Assembly (NCBI GenBank): GCA_030789695.1
Contig: CM061132.1
Coordinates: 148,932,597 to 148,996,596, forward strand
DNA length: 64,000 nucleotides
Origin: Scilla litardierei
Lineage: Eukaryota; Streptophyta; Magnoliopsida; Asparagales; Asparagaceae
Direction: 5' to 3'
Positions 1 through 12,046 of this stretch are shown here, piece by piece (the first letter of the stretch is position 1; each line of letters begins with the position of its first letter). Made by a program: the position numbers and the translations under genes. Below the pieces are notes generated by a model. That model was not told the origin of the DNA, did no database searches, and saw nothing but the letters and a program-made list of their open reading frames with translations.

Positions 1-394
1 ATGGGATTTTCTTTCCTTTTTTGGTTTTGTTTTTCATGCATAGATTTTAGAACCCCTAAATCCCTCTCTAACTTACACCTAATAAGCCAAGTGTCCTCTT
101 ATTAATAATAACATGACACATACCATGGTGTGTTGTCATGGTAATAAAAATCATGATTTTTGTATTTTAAGAAAATCAAACTACATGTAGAAATACTTCA
201 TACACTCCAAATACATGTATTTCTCCAAATACTCTCATTTACTAAATTCAAGTAGTGAGTTTAAAATCTTTTAAAATAAATTCCTACACCAAATAATTAA
301 AAGAAAAATATAGGCATACTTCCCAAAAATATACAGACGTATCTACGTCTAAAATACGTACAAATACGCGTATATATAAATTAGGGTCATTACA
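1..394 (-). repeat. Gypsy-1 3' LTR, partial
   Basis: Copy of 7602-7995 with three visible substitutions and no indels. The element-sense start TGTAATGACCC is at 394. About 2.4 kb of this LTR lies left of the window. Confidence 0.95.
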
Positions 395-407
395 TCCTAC
401 CCCCCTT
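395..407 (-). promoter_or_regulatory. Polypurine tract of Gypsy-1
   Basis: On the minus strand, a purine run with six consecutive G (AAGGGGGGTAGGA) directly abuts the LTR start. This is the expected plus-strand priming site. Confidence 0.9.
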
Positions 408-412
408 AAAAT

Positions 413-432
413 AAATTCCGTCCTCGGAATTT
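413..432 (-). promoter_or_regulatory. Conserved hairpin upstream of polypurine tract
   Basis: Perfect 8-bp inverted repeat AAATTCCG / CGGAATTT around the loop AGGA, read on the minus strand, between the pol stop and the polypurine tract. Two other gypsy elements here carry the same structure (27805-27824 and 41452-41471). A compensatory change in the first of these suggests an RNA structure. Function unknown. Confidence 0.7.
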
Positions 433-487
433 CAAATTAAGGGAGAAAACTTTCTATACATCATATCACATACAAAACAAAATTACA

Positions 488-3400
488 TCAAACAAACAAG
501 TGAGGGTATTTCTCTCTCATCTCATCCTCGAGTTCCCAGGTAGACTCCCCTGGTGACTCTCGGTGCCACATAACCCTCACTAGATTGATCGACTTCTTCC
601 TCAGCATCTTCTGTCTCCGGTCTAGAATGGCTACAGGTTGCTGATCATAAGTCAAGTCTGGTCGCACTTCGATCTCAGAGAAGTCAACGACATGATCAGG
701 ATTTCCAACACATCTCCTGAGTTGCGATATATGAAACACATTATGCACTTCCTCAAGAGATGCTGGCAAGGCAATTCTGTAAGCCACTTCTCCAACACGA
801 GCCAGAACTTCAAAAGGTCCGATATATCTTGGACTCAGCTTCCCACGTCTTCCGAAACGAATCAACTCTCGTGTCGGCGAGATCTTCAAAAATACCAATT
901 CTCCTGGTTGAAATTCCAAATGTCGTCTCTTTGCATCTGCCCAGTGATTGTAACGGTCCTGAGCTATGCGAAGATTGTCTCTGATGACTCTCACAACATC
1001 TATGGTTTCAGCGACCATATCCGGCCCCAATAATTCGCGATCTCCAACATCATCCCAACTGAGAGGAGATCGGCACTTTCTTCCATACAAGGCTGCAAAT
1101 GGTGCCATGCCTATGCTGGCTTGATAACTGTTATTGTAGACGAACTCTACCAGATGTAGATGTTCGTCCGAAGAACCCTTGAAATCCAGCATGCACGCCC
1201 TCAGCATATCTTCTAGAATCTGAATTGTCCTCTCCGACTGACCGTCTGTCTGTGGATGGTATGCAGTGCTGAAATTCAGTTGAGTTCCCAAGCTAGCCTG
1301 CAGACTTCTCCAAAAATGAGACGTAAACCTTGTGTCACGGTCGGAGACTATGCTTACAGGTACTCCGTGAAGCCTCACAATTTCCTCCATATATCTCTTA
1401 GCAAGATGGTCTGTTGACTGGCCAACTCGAAAAGGTATGAAGTGAGCTGATTTGGTCAATCGGTCAACGATTACCCAGATAGCATCATGTCCTCGAGAAG
1501 TGCGGGGTAAGCCAGTTACAAAATCCATAGTCACATGCTGCCATTTCCACTCTGGAATTGGGAGGGGCTGCAGAAGTCCTGCCTTTCTCTGATGCTCGGC
1601 CTTGACTTGCTGACATGTCATACATGAAGCTACACTTCTAGCCACACTACGCTTCATGTCGTGCCACCAAAAATGTTGTCGCAGATCACGATACATTTTG
1701 GTGCCTCCAGGATGGATAGAATAAGGTGAGCTATGAGCTTCCTTCAACAGTTCATCCCAAATGTCACCTGATGGCACACAGATCCTGCTCCCAAAACACA
1801 GAGATCCATCTTCATGAACACGGAAATCATTACGAAGTCCGGCTTCTGTCTGCTCGCGAATCTTCTTCAACTTCGCATCTCCAGACTGAGCTGCATTAAT
1901 CCTTTCAACCAAATCAGATTGAACCTGCAAGTTCATCATCATCACTGAGGAACCAGGTAAGACAACTTCAATCTCCAACTGTCGAATATCACCTCGAACT
2001 TCCCTCTGAGCTGTCAACATCATCACTGTCAGCATGCGACTAAGAGCATCAGGTACTACGTTGACTTTCCCAGGGTGATATTGGAGCTCGACATCATAAT
2101 CAGCCATCAACTCGAGCCATCTCCGCTGCCTCATATTCAGCTCTTTCTGAGTGAACACGTACTTTAAACTCTTGTGATCTCTGTATATCTTTATACGTTC
2201 ACCCAGAAGAAAATGCCTCCACAACTTCAATGCAAACACCACTGCTGCTAACTCCAAGTCATGCGTAGGATAATTCTTCTCATGGGTCTTCAACAATCTA
2301 GAAGCATAAGCTACTACCCTACCATGCTGATGGAGAACACATCCCAATCCTCTGCTTGACGCATCACAATAAATCTCATATCCACCCGATCGGTCTGGAA
2401 TCGTCAGGACAGGTGCAGTGATCAATCTATGCTTCAGTTCAGCAAATGCTCGCTGACATTCCTCTGACCAATTGTAAGCAACATTCTTCTTGGTTAGATG
2501 AGTCATCGGTGCAGCAATCTTAGAAAAATCCTTCATGAACTTCCTGTAGTATCCAGCCAATCCCAAGAAACTTCTGATCTCCGTTACTGACTTAGAAACT
2601 GGCCACTTCTCTACTGCAGCAACCTTCTCCGGATCTACAGCTATCCCATCTCCAGATACAACATGTCCCAGAAAAGCAACCTTGGTCAGCCAAAACTGAC
2701 ACTTGCTGTACTTAGCATATAACTGGTGCTGTCTCAGAGTCTCCAGGACTATCCTCAGATGCTCAGCATGATCTTCCTCTGATCTCGAGTACACCAAGAT
2801 ATCATCTATGAAGACGACCACAAACTTATCCAGATACTCATAGAAGACTTGGTTCATCAACCTCATGAATGTGGCTGGTGCATTAGTAACACCGAAAGGC
2901 ATCACTAAGAACTCATAATGACCATATCGGGTTCTAAATGCAGTCTTTGGAACATCTGATCCTCTGACCTTCACCTGATGATATCCGCTTCTCAAATCCA
3001 GCTTTGAATACACACGAGATCCGCCCAACTGATCAAAGATGTCATCGATCCTGGGAAGAGGATACTTGTTCTTCACAGTGACTTTATTCAACTCTCGGTA
3101 GTCGATGCACATCCTTCGAGATCCATCCTTCTTGTTCACCAAAAGCACTGGCGCACCCCATGGCGAAACACTCGGCTGAATCAAACCACGCTCTGAAAAA
3201 TCCTTCAACTGACTACGAAGCTCAGCTAATTCTGGAGGAGCCATACGATATGGAGCCTTCGCAATCGGTTGAGTGCCTGGAATCAGATCGATGGTGAACT
3301 CCAATGATCTATCTGGAGGAAGTCCATAGATATCGTCTGGAAAGACATCAGGAAAATCCCGGACTACCCTCGGTAATACAGGTTCAGCATCCATCTCCAT

Positions 3401-3807
3401 CATCACTTCTACTGGGCTGGCCTTAAACTTCAATGGTCCAAGGGAACTACTACCACTAAGAAACTCGAACTCTGGATGATCAGGGATTCGAAACACTATC
3501 TTCCTGAGCCTACAATCTATAGTGGCATAGAACATCCCTAACCAGTCTATTCCAAACACTGCTTCGAAATGGGGTATCTCCATCACTAAGAAATCTGCAT
3601 ACAACTTACGTCCACAAATCTCAACAGGACACTGTCGGTATCCTGAAGAACTGCGAATCACTCCATTCCCTATATGGATGTTCCAACTAGAAGCAAAGGA
3701 GTCTACTACTAATGAATTCCTAGTCACAAATTGCTGAGACAGGAAGCAATGGGATGCTCCCGAATCGAAAAGTGACAAGGCAGGGAAGGAAGCAACTCTA
3801 ATAACAC
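488..3807 (-). CDS. pol: Gypsy-1 pol: protease, RT, RNase H, integrase, chromodomain-like tail
   Basis: An uninterrupted frame of about 1,105 codons from the predicted splice acceptor at 3807 to the stop at 488-490. In order it shows an aspartic protease motif LFDSGASH near residue 20; reverse transcriptase with [11 protein letters not shown]; RNase H with DASSRGLG, the DLELAA helix and RDHKSLKY; an integrase zinc region ending CMTCQQVK; and the integrase core with MDFVTGLP, a D and an E. The C-terminus ([15 protein letters not shown] then YPHLFV) resembles the chromodomain-like tail of Tekay/Del chromoviruses. An ATG at 3823 lies inside the predicted intron, so the natural start is probably a fusion to gag through splicing. 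No frameshift or stop was seen in pol. Confidence 0.93.
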
Positions 3808-3915
3808 CTAAGAGAATAAACATAAGCTAACATAAGAATCTAAGCATCCTAATCACAACCACAAACATAACCTACTATAATAACAAAGCATTCAACTCTG
3901 AAAAGAAATAGGTAC
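3808..3915 (-). other. Probable spliceosomal intron between gag and protease
   Basis: 108 bp, T-rich, with GT at 3915-3914 and AG at 3809-3808 in element sense. Both flanking exons are in phase 1. Joining them places the protease DSGAS motif at the spacing usual after the gag VxTG motif in chromoviruses. The unspliced gag frame runs into TAG codons inside the gap, so an unspliced RNA would give Gag alone and a spliced RNA Gag-Pol. It could instead be a decayed insertion; no transcript evidence is available. Confidence 0.6.
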
Positions 3916-5068
3916 CAGTGATAACACGACCGGTGTCCTCTGCCTCGACAGCCGTCATGGTGAAAGCCTGACGCCTCGGCGCCGCTCTCCTAGGGGTCTG
4001 CTGCTGCTGCTGCTGTGGCCTAGGTGGTCCTCTCTGAGTCACTGCACCAGGCGCTGGTGGAGCTGGTAGTGGAAGTCTCTGTGGAGCCGGCGAAAGGGTC
4101 CTCTGCTACTGCTGCACAGGCCGGACTGCCACTGGTGCCCCAGATCCTGAAGTCTGTCCCTGCTGAGGACACTGCCTACTGATGTGCCCAGACTAACCAC
4201 AGGTAAAGCATCGCCCATGCCTAAACCTGCAATCCCGCTGCTCATGCCCAGTCTTCCCACAAAATGCACAAGACTGACGCCGCTGTGGTGTTGGTGGAGC
4301 TCCAGGCCTCCTAAACTGAGTGGTCTGGGTGGGCCTCGGGAAACTCCTCTGCTGACCCGCAGGGCGCCTCTCAGATGCTGCTGCTGTGGGACCTCTACCC
4401 ACACTCTTCAGGTGCGTTTCATGCATCCTGGCTACCTCCAGCACGACACTGTAAGTAAACAACACCTGAGTCGACATCGCTGCTCTGAACTCGGGGTCCA
4501 GCCCCATCCTGAATCGTCTAGCTCTGGTGGTCTCTGACTGCACCAACTCCGGAGCAAACTTGCTCAATAGTGAAAACTCAGCATCATAAGCATCGATGCT
4601 CCGTCTACCCTGAGTCAGGTGCTCAAACCTCAACCGCAGCTCATCCTTCTTCGTCTCTGGCAGATACTGGGCCTCAAACAACTCTCTAAACTTCTCCCAC
4701 GAGATCGGCTTAGTCAAATGCAGCTCCTGAGCATCCCACCAATCTCGTGCCTGATGTGTCAGCTGTCTCTTCGCGGCATCCACCCACTTATCCCTCGGGT
4801 ATCCAATAGCTTCCAGATCATCCTCAGAATGCCTGATCCACTCGTCCACCTCCAGAGAACTCTCCTTGCCTGAAAAGGATCTCGGGTGCAAAGCTCTAAA
4901 CTGCCTGATACCCACTAGCTTCGGTGGCGCACCACTAGCCACCCTATCCTCCATCTGCTGCATGTGCTCCAGAATCCCTATCAGAATCTTCCCCATCAGG
5001 GAAGCCTCAGAAGAAGCAGCATCAGAAGCAGGGGTCCTGTTCTCGGACGATCCATTCCCCAGATCCAT
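3916..5068 (-). pseudogene. gag: Gypsy-1 gag, two in-frame amber stops
   Basis: Starts at ATG 5068 (MDLGNGSSENR), 101 bases downstream of the primer-binding site. The retrotransposon gag fold is visible from about residue 60: FSGKESSLEVDEWI, W in QARDWWDAQ, and FRELFEAQYLP. A basic, proline- and glutamine-rich part and a CCHC knuckle (CAFCGKTGHEQRDC) follow. A second knuckle begins CFTCG and is cut by TAG at 4193-4195. Another in-frame TAG lies at 4106-4108 in a glutamine-rich tract. Both look like C-to-T changes, as expected after methylation. The frame then continues to the splice donor at 3916. An upstream extension to 5215 runs across the primer-binding site into the LTR and is not a credible start. 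Confidence 0.85.
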
Positions 5069-5168
5069 TCTGCAAGAATGAACAGGGAAACAACATTCAG
5101 TACCAAAATTGCGAATTATAATGTTGGAGCTTACTTGTACTATTCTTACGTGTATCGCAGTGTGAGCT

Positions 5169-5186
5169 GACCTGCATGGGCCACCA
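5169..5186 (-). promoter_or_regulatory. Primer-binding site, tRNA-Ile type (Gypsy-1)
   Basis: Minus-strand TGGTGGCCCATGCAGGTC, 8 nt inside the LTR end. From recalled plant tRNA-Ile(AAU), which starts GGCCCAT and ends GACCTGCATGGGCCACCA, all 18 nt are complementary to the 3' end. The same site occurs at 24172 and, mutated, at 39849. Confidence 0.85.
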
Positions 5187-5194
5187 CAAAAACC

Positions 5195-7995
5195 TGTCAC
5201 GCCCCGCTCACCCAAGTACGGGGGCGTAGCTGACGAGGTCGCCGTAGTATTCAGACTCAGGCTTCGAGCCCTCTTATCTAAATACTACTAGGCATTTTTT
5301 TGTGGTTGATTATGAAATAAATTAGCAGGCCACTGCAATAACACTGGAATAGTACACATAGAAAGAAAAGTGCTCCAACAGAAATAAAAACGCAGTACTG
5401 AAAAGTAAATACATCAACACTGAAGTTACATTACATTACATAAGTCCATATACAACATACATACATCAGCTGTACAACGGGGGTACAAAAAGCGGGTACA
5501 ACAAAAGAGAAACCCCCAGCCCAAAAGTACAAAAGTCCACACCCGGTACAACGCACCCACTAGTCTAACCCCGGGAAGTCTATCTGTACAAAGTCGCCCG
5601 AAGGCTCTACCTCGGTAGCACTGGCACCGACCTCTGGCTCCTGAACACCCGAAGACTGCTCGGGACTCGCACCTGTAAACCACAGGATGGGACACGTCAA
5701 CGCGTGACCCAGTAGGAACTCCTAATCACCCTAGTAGAACCCAGTTTAGAACTGGTCTCCCTAACTAACTAACTAACTACAGGTATCACATCATCACATG
5801 TTACGCAGAAATTAAAAACAGAGTACAAGTGCTGAAAGTAAACAACAGTGAGCAAAACTGAAGTAATGAATGATTAAATTAAATAAATTAAATTGTTATT
5901 CTGTATTTGGAACCCGGATAAACCATAGGCTGCTAAGAGAGCGGACTTCACCCAGGATGGGTGAAAAGTGATACCACTCCAGCGACACGAGCACTGGAGG
6001 GGCCTCTCGTAACTCCGTACCCGACTGGACAAGGTACCGGAGTGAGAATCATCTCGGTTTTTCTGTCGGACAAACGGAGAAAACCATCAATTACCGTCCA
6101 GGTGCGTCACGAGCGCATCGGCCTCACGAGCGCACCGGCGGCCTCTCTAACTCTAGTCAACTCCCCCTTCCGGGAGTGACGAAGCGAGTGAGAATCATAC
6201 TACGTCCGCTCCTTAACACCTACCATTTATCCGTGTTTTCCCCAAACCCACATCGGGAGTCTCACCCATTTCAAGAATGGACCGAGAACACCTTTGTCAA
6301 TTCTCAACCTCACTCTCAGTTTTAAACATGATACATCATTGTTTTTAGCAACGATTTTTAACGGTTCCAACTACCGTTTTCATTTCGTACTTACATAATT
6401 TTCATCATCATAATTATTCCACATAAATCATGACATATGAAACATCAACATAGGAACATATTTCAGGAACATACAATGATGTATTATCAACATTAATCAA
6501 TTTCAACTCAAGATAAAATACAACATTAAAAATCTCTAAACAAGAATCTGTCCAAACTGTCACACTGGAAAGATTGGCTCTGTTACCCTAATTACAGTCA
6601 GAATTGGCTCTCGGCCTCTCTTCAAAGTTGTAGGGAATTTTCTCTAGTTTTTCGTAGTATCCTTAATTATATTTTTCTGATTTTTCTACTATTTTCTACG
6701 AATTTTACAAGTTACTGTTCTGTCACACAAAAATTCCAGCAACTAGTTTTCTTACAAAATCTAGTTATAACATGCTCAAATGTCACAATTAACATATCAA
6801 AACTAGCATGAGAATAGAATGATAATAATTGCAATCCTTAACATAATTCCACTTAAGAAAAGAATAATGTTTAATATTTTCCATACACAAATACAACTAC
6901 ATACTTGCCACTACACAATAAAATCGAAATTAACATGTGAACAATTCTCTACACATCACATCTACTAATTAGTATCATTTTTAGCAAGCTAACTTAATTC
7001 TTATTCTCTCCATTCTACAACATGGTTTACTAACATTAATCTTGAGTATTGAAACAAAAGAAATAAGCATGTAATTTGAGACTATAAAGAATCCAAGCTA
7101 ACATATGAGAACAAAATGGATTTTTGCTACCATTGAATCCTATCACAAGGTGGGATTTGCTAACATTTAACATACTAACTCCACAAAGTTTCAACATGAA
7201 TTTCAACATAGTTTTTAACACCAAATGTTTACTATTCTAACAAGGAAACCAATCCTAAAACTAGCTCTACTTAGATAATTAGGAATCCTACCTTACAAAA
7301 GTCCTCCAAAATTGAATCTTGGGCCCTTCTTCTCCTTGATGGCAAGCTCTCTAGTCCTCCTTCTCCAAGCTCTAATCTTGTCTCCAAAAGTAGGATTTTT
7401 GGGTTATTTTTGGGCTAATTTTTTGGGGATATTTTGGTGTTGGAAATGAGAAGGAAATTTGTGGGCTTTAATTGCTTGAAGAGGGATTATTTGGAAGGTG
7501 TTTAATGAAGGATTAATGAAGCAAAAGAGATGAAATGGGGAAGAGAACACATTCGGCCAGAATTGTGGGGAGGTGAGGGAGAGAATGAGGGAGGAAAAAA
7601 AATGGGATTTTCTTTCCTTTTTTGGTTTTGTTTTTCATGCATAGATTTTAGAACCCCTAAATCCCTCTCTAACTTACACCTAATAAGCCAAGTGTCCTCT
7701 TATTAATAATAACATGACACATACCATGGTGTGTTGTCATGGTAATAAAAATCATGATTTTTGTATTTTAAGAAAATCAAACTACATGTAGAAATACTTC
7801 ATACACTCCAAATACATGTATTTCTCCAAATACTCTCATTTACTAAATTCAAGTAGTGAGTTTAAAATATTTTAAAATAAATTCCTACACCAAATAATTA
7901 AAAGAAAAATATAGGCATACTTCCCAAAAATATACAAACGTATCTACGTCTAAAATACGTACAAATACGTGTATATATAAATTAGGGTCATTACA
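5195..7995 (-). repeat. Gypsy-1 5' LTR (2,801 bp)
   Basis: Bounded by TGTAATGACCC (7995 in element sense) and GGGGCGTGACA (5195). No conserved coding frame was seen inside. A short CTAA run lies near 5763-5778. Confidence 0.92.
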
Positions 7996-8609
7996 GGCCT
8001 TGTTCCAATTTTTGTGCTGAACATTATTTACTGATTTTATTTATTTTATTGGCTTAACTCTAATTTGATTTGACCTCCAAAGCTTAAAGCTTTTATTTTA
8101 GAGATTCAAACTTCAAGTTTTCTTTTTAAACTTTGTGTTTTCTAAATTATATTCTTTCGAAGATCAAGTCTTGAATATTGATCTCTATAAAGCCCAAGTA
8201 CTAAATAATATGTTAGAGAATCAATTTCAAGTTATTTATTTTGATCTAGTTTATATTTAAATATTTTATTTGATCATAAGGATTTCAATTTCTTTTGGCC
8301 GCGATATTCACACACACACACACACACAGGCTATAAGAATTTTGTGATTTCATTAAAACTTGTTTTAATCTCTATCTTGAAGTTATGTTTTAAAGAGATT
8401 TAAACTAAGTATATTTTTGATCTCCAAAGCTTTTAAGGTTTACATTCTTGAGATCAAATCTACTCATATAGCGATCACCTACACAAGGGCCTCATCAAGT
8501 GGCTATATGTATTTGTAAATCTTCAAAAGGTTGCAAATATTTCTTACTTGGGTATTTGTAAGAGGGATTTCCTCATTGTAGGTGAGGGTTTGTAAATCCT
8601 AGTTGGAGG
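7996..8609 (+). repeat. SIRE-type copia LTR C1, left segment
   Basis: Part of a copia LTR whose remainder is at 14702-15080; copia-A split it, as the GGAGG duplication shows. It contains 'gtgaggt'-like runs typical of these LTRs and a short CA microsatellite (about 8311-8328). Gypsy-1 interrupts it on the left, so its true start is outside the window. Confidence 0.7.
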
Positions 8610-9418
8610 TGTTGAAAACAGTTGCAGAAGAAAACCGAAAGAAGAGTGGAATGATATTACCAAAGTGAATGAAAAAAGGCTGAGTCGCGGACTAGGTCGC
8701 TTTCTTTAAGAAGTTTCGCGGCTCTGCCCAAATTTGTGCAAGCAGTAGGTAGCCCCGACGTCCCCAGGATAAAACAGCCCAGATGAAACTCTGTGATCGA
8801 TCAAATCTGCACCGGAAGAGATCGAGGAAGAACAACACACAACAAAAAACACTGCTCGGGATCGAATATGAACAGAATAAAAGTGGAAGAAATTTCGCAG
8901 GCAGAGGAAGAGAAAATTTTTCGCACTTCCCAAAAGTAAACCAAACGATGTCCTTTTATAATGAAAATTTGTAACGGAAAATAATTAAACCGATTTAATT
9001 CTGGATCTGAATTAATGCGTGTTAAATTCAGATCTGGATTAAAGACGGTAATAAAATCTGGATTAAAAAAACGTTTAGATTTGTAAATTTAAACCGTTTG
9101 AAATTTAAATTTGGTTTATTAAAATAATTATATATAAATAATAATTATTTTATCCAAAAATATAATTACCGCACGCACGTCACGTCACGACCGGCCGGCG
9201 GGCGGGCGGCGGCGGCGCGCGTGTGTTGAACCCAAGTTCAACTAAGTCCTCTCCCCTTCACAAAAGAGCCATACCCCAAGGGGCACACCCCTAAAGCACA
9301 ACAAGCTCTTTATATACTCCTTCAAGTCTTTTTGCCCATCCAATGTGGGACTAAAGAAAAAGGGAGGGAAAACCAAATGAGCCCAAATCCCCTTGAAAAA
9401 ATTCAATAGTTTCCAACA
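8610..9418 (-). repeat. copia-A 3' LTR (809 bp)
   Basis: Matches 13882-14696. It includes a very G+C-rich tract near 9172-9226 (CGG/GCG runs) and a TATA-like box at 9309-9316 preceded in element sense by GTCCCACATTGG (9340-9351). Confidence 0.95.
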
Positions 9419-9428
9419 ATCCCCCACT
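9419..9428 (-). promoter_or_regulatory. copia-A polypurine tract
   Basis: Minus-strand AGTGGGGGAT directly abuts the LTR start TGTTGG. Confidence 0.85.
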
Positions 9429-9984
9429 AGAATTTTTTTAAAAATAAAACAAAAGTATATTTCATCGAGCAGTATATGATATAAGACTTGTGCATAAATA
9501 AAGGTGTCTATCGACTTGAACCTTTATATAGTGTTGATGATTTAGATTTAACTAGAGTAACTCGTAGTTTTGAACTCTATCTCTAACATCATCACACACA
9601 CAACCTTATCACGGTGTTGTTCATAAGCCCGTGCTTTACGGCCTTGCACGTGTATCCCAGTTTAGTGAATGCTCTAGATAATTTTGCCCAAAATTTCATA
9701 GGAAGCGGCCACACTTCCACATTCACATAGGTGATTCTATCAAGAGTACTCCTGTAGCTAGGTACCTCACTCCACATAGAGTATAGAATTCATTAAGAGT
9801 TAATATAAACTCATCCTTTTTTTTTCGCTTCAGGATATCATGCTCAATATGATTCTTTTGGAATAGGACTAATAATTATACTAGCATGATTCTCCACATA
9901 TCACTTCATGATTTGTTATTACCCTTTGAACCTATTTCTCGGGATCTCCGGTCTATAGGTTGGGTTTCCATCACAAGTGACTCA

Positions 9985-12046
9985 TCATTCTAAGGGCATG
10001 AGTCTCATTCCTTTCGAGGTTTTAAAAACCTTCTCTCGAGCTAATCCTTTCGTCAAAGGATCAGCTAAGTTATCATCAGTACGTACATGATCCACTCTCA
10101 CAGCTCCAGAGTTCATATACTCTCTAATAGTGCTGTGCTTACGACGTATTTGTCGCCTTTTTCCGTTATAATAACGGTTCTGAATTTTTGCAATAGCTGC
10201 AGTACTATCACAATGGATCAAGATAGCTGGTATCGGTCTATCCCATAACGGATGTTCTGATAACAGGTTTCTAAGCCAACCTGCTTCTTCACTAGCTGAA
10301 GCTAGTGCAATCATCTCAGACTCCATGGTGGATTGAGCTAAGATAGTCTGTTTCTTGGATTTCCAAGATACAGCTCCACCAGCTATGCTAAAAATATAGC
10401 CACTAGTTGCCTTGGAGTCATCTGAAAGGGTGTTCCAATCAGCATCGCTATATCCTTCAAGGACAGCGGGAAACTTCTGATAATGTAATCCGAGATTCAT
10501 GGTCCTCTTAAGGTATCTCATGACTCTTTCAATAGCATACCAATGCTCAATACTAGGTCTGCTTGTAAACCTGCATAGTAATCCTACAGCATAAGCTATA
10601 TCAGGTCTAGTGCAATCAGCAGCATATCTCAGACTGCCAATAATGCTCGCATACTCAGTTTGTCTAACACCGTCGCCGGTGTTCTTGAACAATTTAACAC
10701 TAGGATCATAAGGAGTACAAGCTGGTTTACGATCAAAATAATTATATTTCTTTAGAATCTTTTCAACGTAATGAGATTGATTCAAAGAAATTCCATGTTC
10801 AGACCTAGTTATTTTAATTCCAAGGATTACATTAGCTTCACCAATATCTTTCATGTCAAAGTTTGCACTTAACATGGTTTTAACTTTGTTTACAATATGA
10901 ATGTTTGAACCAAATATCAGCATATCATCAACATAAAGACATATAATGGTGCAAGTACCATTATCAGATTTATAATATATGCATTTGTCACTTTCATTAA
11001 CATTGAAACCATCAGAAATAACAAGGTTATCAAATTTTTCATGCCATTGCTTAGGTGCTTGTTTCAAGCCATAAAGTGACTTATCTAATTTGCATACTTT
11101 ATCTTCTTGTCCTGGAACAACGAAACCTTCAGGTTGATCCATATAGATTTCTTCTTCTAATTCACCATTTAAAAAGGCTGTTTTAACATCCATTTGGTGT
11201 ATTACTAAATTATGTATAGCAGTAATAGCTAACAGTACACGAATTGAAGTAATTCTAGATACAGGTGAAAAAGTATCAAAGAAATCTATGTTTTCTCGTT
11301 GTCTAAATCCTTTGGCTACGAGACGAGCTTTATACTTATCAATAGTTCCATCAGGTTTTAACTTCTTCTTAAGTATCCACTTACATCCTATAGATTTACA
11401 TCCAGGAGGTAAGTCAACTAGATGCCAAGTTCTATTAGACTCTAGAGAGTCCATCTCATCATTAATAGCCTCTTGCCATAAATTTGCATCCAAAGAGGAT
11501 AAGGCCTCGGTAAGATTCCTAGGATCTTCTTCTAAGTTATAAGTGTAATAGTCAGGACCAAAGTCCTTAGCAACACGAGCCCTCTTACTCTTTCTAGAAT
11601 CAATTTCTAATCCTTTATCAGACTCAGGAAGACTAATGTCTGGTATAGGACATGAACTAGAGCCCCCACTATTCTTAGATTTAAAAGGAAACTTATCTTC
11701 AAAGAAATCAGCATCATTAGACTCAATAATAACGTGTTCTTTCAAATCATAAAATCTATATGCTTTGCTATTTACAGCATAACCAATGAAAACACATTCA
11801 TAAGCTCTACTAGCAAGTTTTCTCCTTTTAGGATCAGGAATCCTAACATAAGATAAACATCCCCAAGTTTTAAGATAGGACAGATTTGGTTTTTTATTCT
11901 TAAAAACTTCATATGGAGAAATTTTACTTTTAGATTTAGGAATCCTGTTAAACACATAGCAGGCAGTTAATAAAATTTCTCCCCACCAATGAGAAGCATC
12001 TCCAGAGTTAAGCATAATAGCAACAATAGATTCAGCTAAAGTTCTA
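9985..12046 (-). CDS. pol: copia-A pol, C-terminal part: integrase end, RT, RNase H
   Basis: Continuation of the gag-pol frame after the frameshift at 12047-12051. It begins in the integrase C-terminal half ([16 protein letters not shown], then [16 protein letters not shown]). The copia reverse transcriptase follows: [23 protein letters not shown] and the catalytic YVDDMLIFG. RNase H contains the first aspartate in [25 protein letters not shown] and HCDSTAAI, and ends with the usual [14 protein letters not shown] motif. No stop occurs in about 680 codons. It works only as part of a polyprotein, so it is inactive as it stands unless ribosomes shift frame. Confidence 0.93.

Larger units (their letters stand above)
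1..7995 (-). mobile_element. Gypsy-1: young Ty3/gypsy chromovirus, 3' LTR cut by window edge
   Basis: LTR retrotransposon read on the minus strand. In element order it has a 5' LTR (5195-7995), a primer-binding site, gag, an intron-like gap, pol with chromodomain-like tail, a polypurine tract and a 3' LTR of which only the last 394 bp lie in the window. LTRs start TGTAATGACCC and end GGGGCGTGACA. The 394 bp shared by the two LTRs differ at only three positions by eye and have no indels, so the insertion is recent. The 5 bp after 7995 are ggcct; the matching target duplication is outside the window. Protein motifs and the YP-L-F end of pol suggest the Tekay/Del group, which is inference. Confidence 0.93.

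Noticed and set aside
5169..5186. tRNA-like sequence as a tRNA gene
   Set aside because: Only the 18-nt 3'-end complement is present; no cloverleaf. Its place next to the LTR makes it a primer-binding site.
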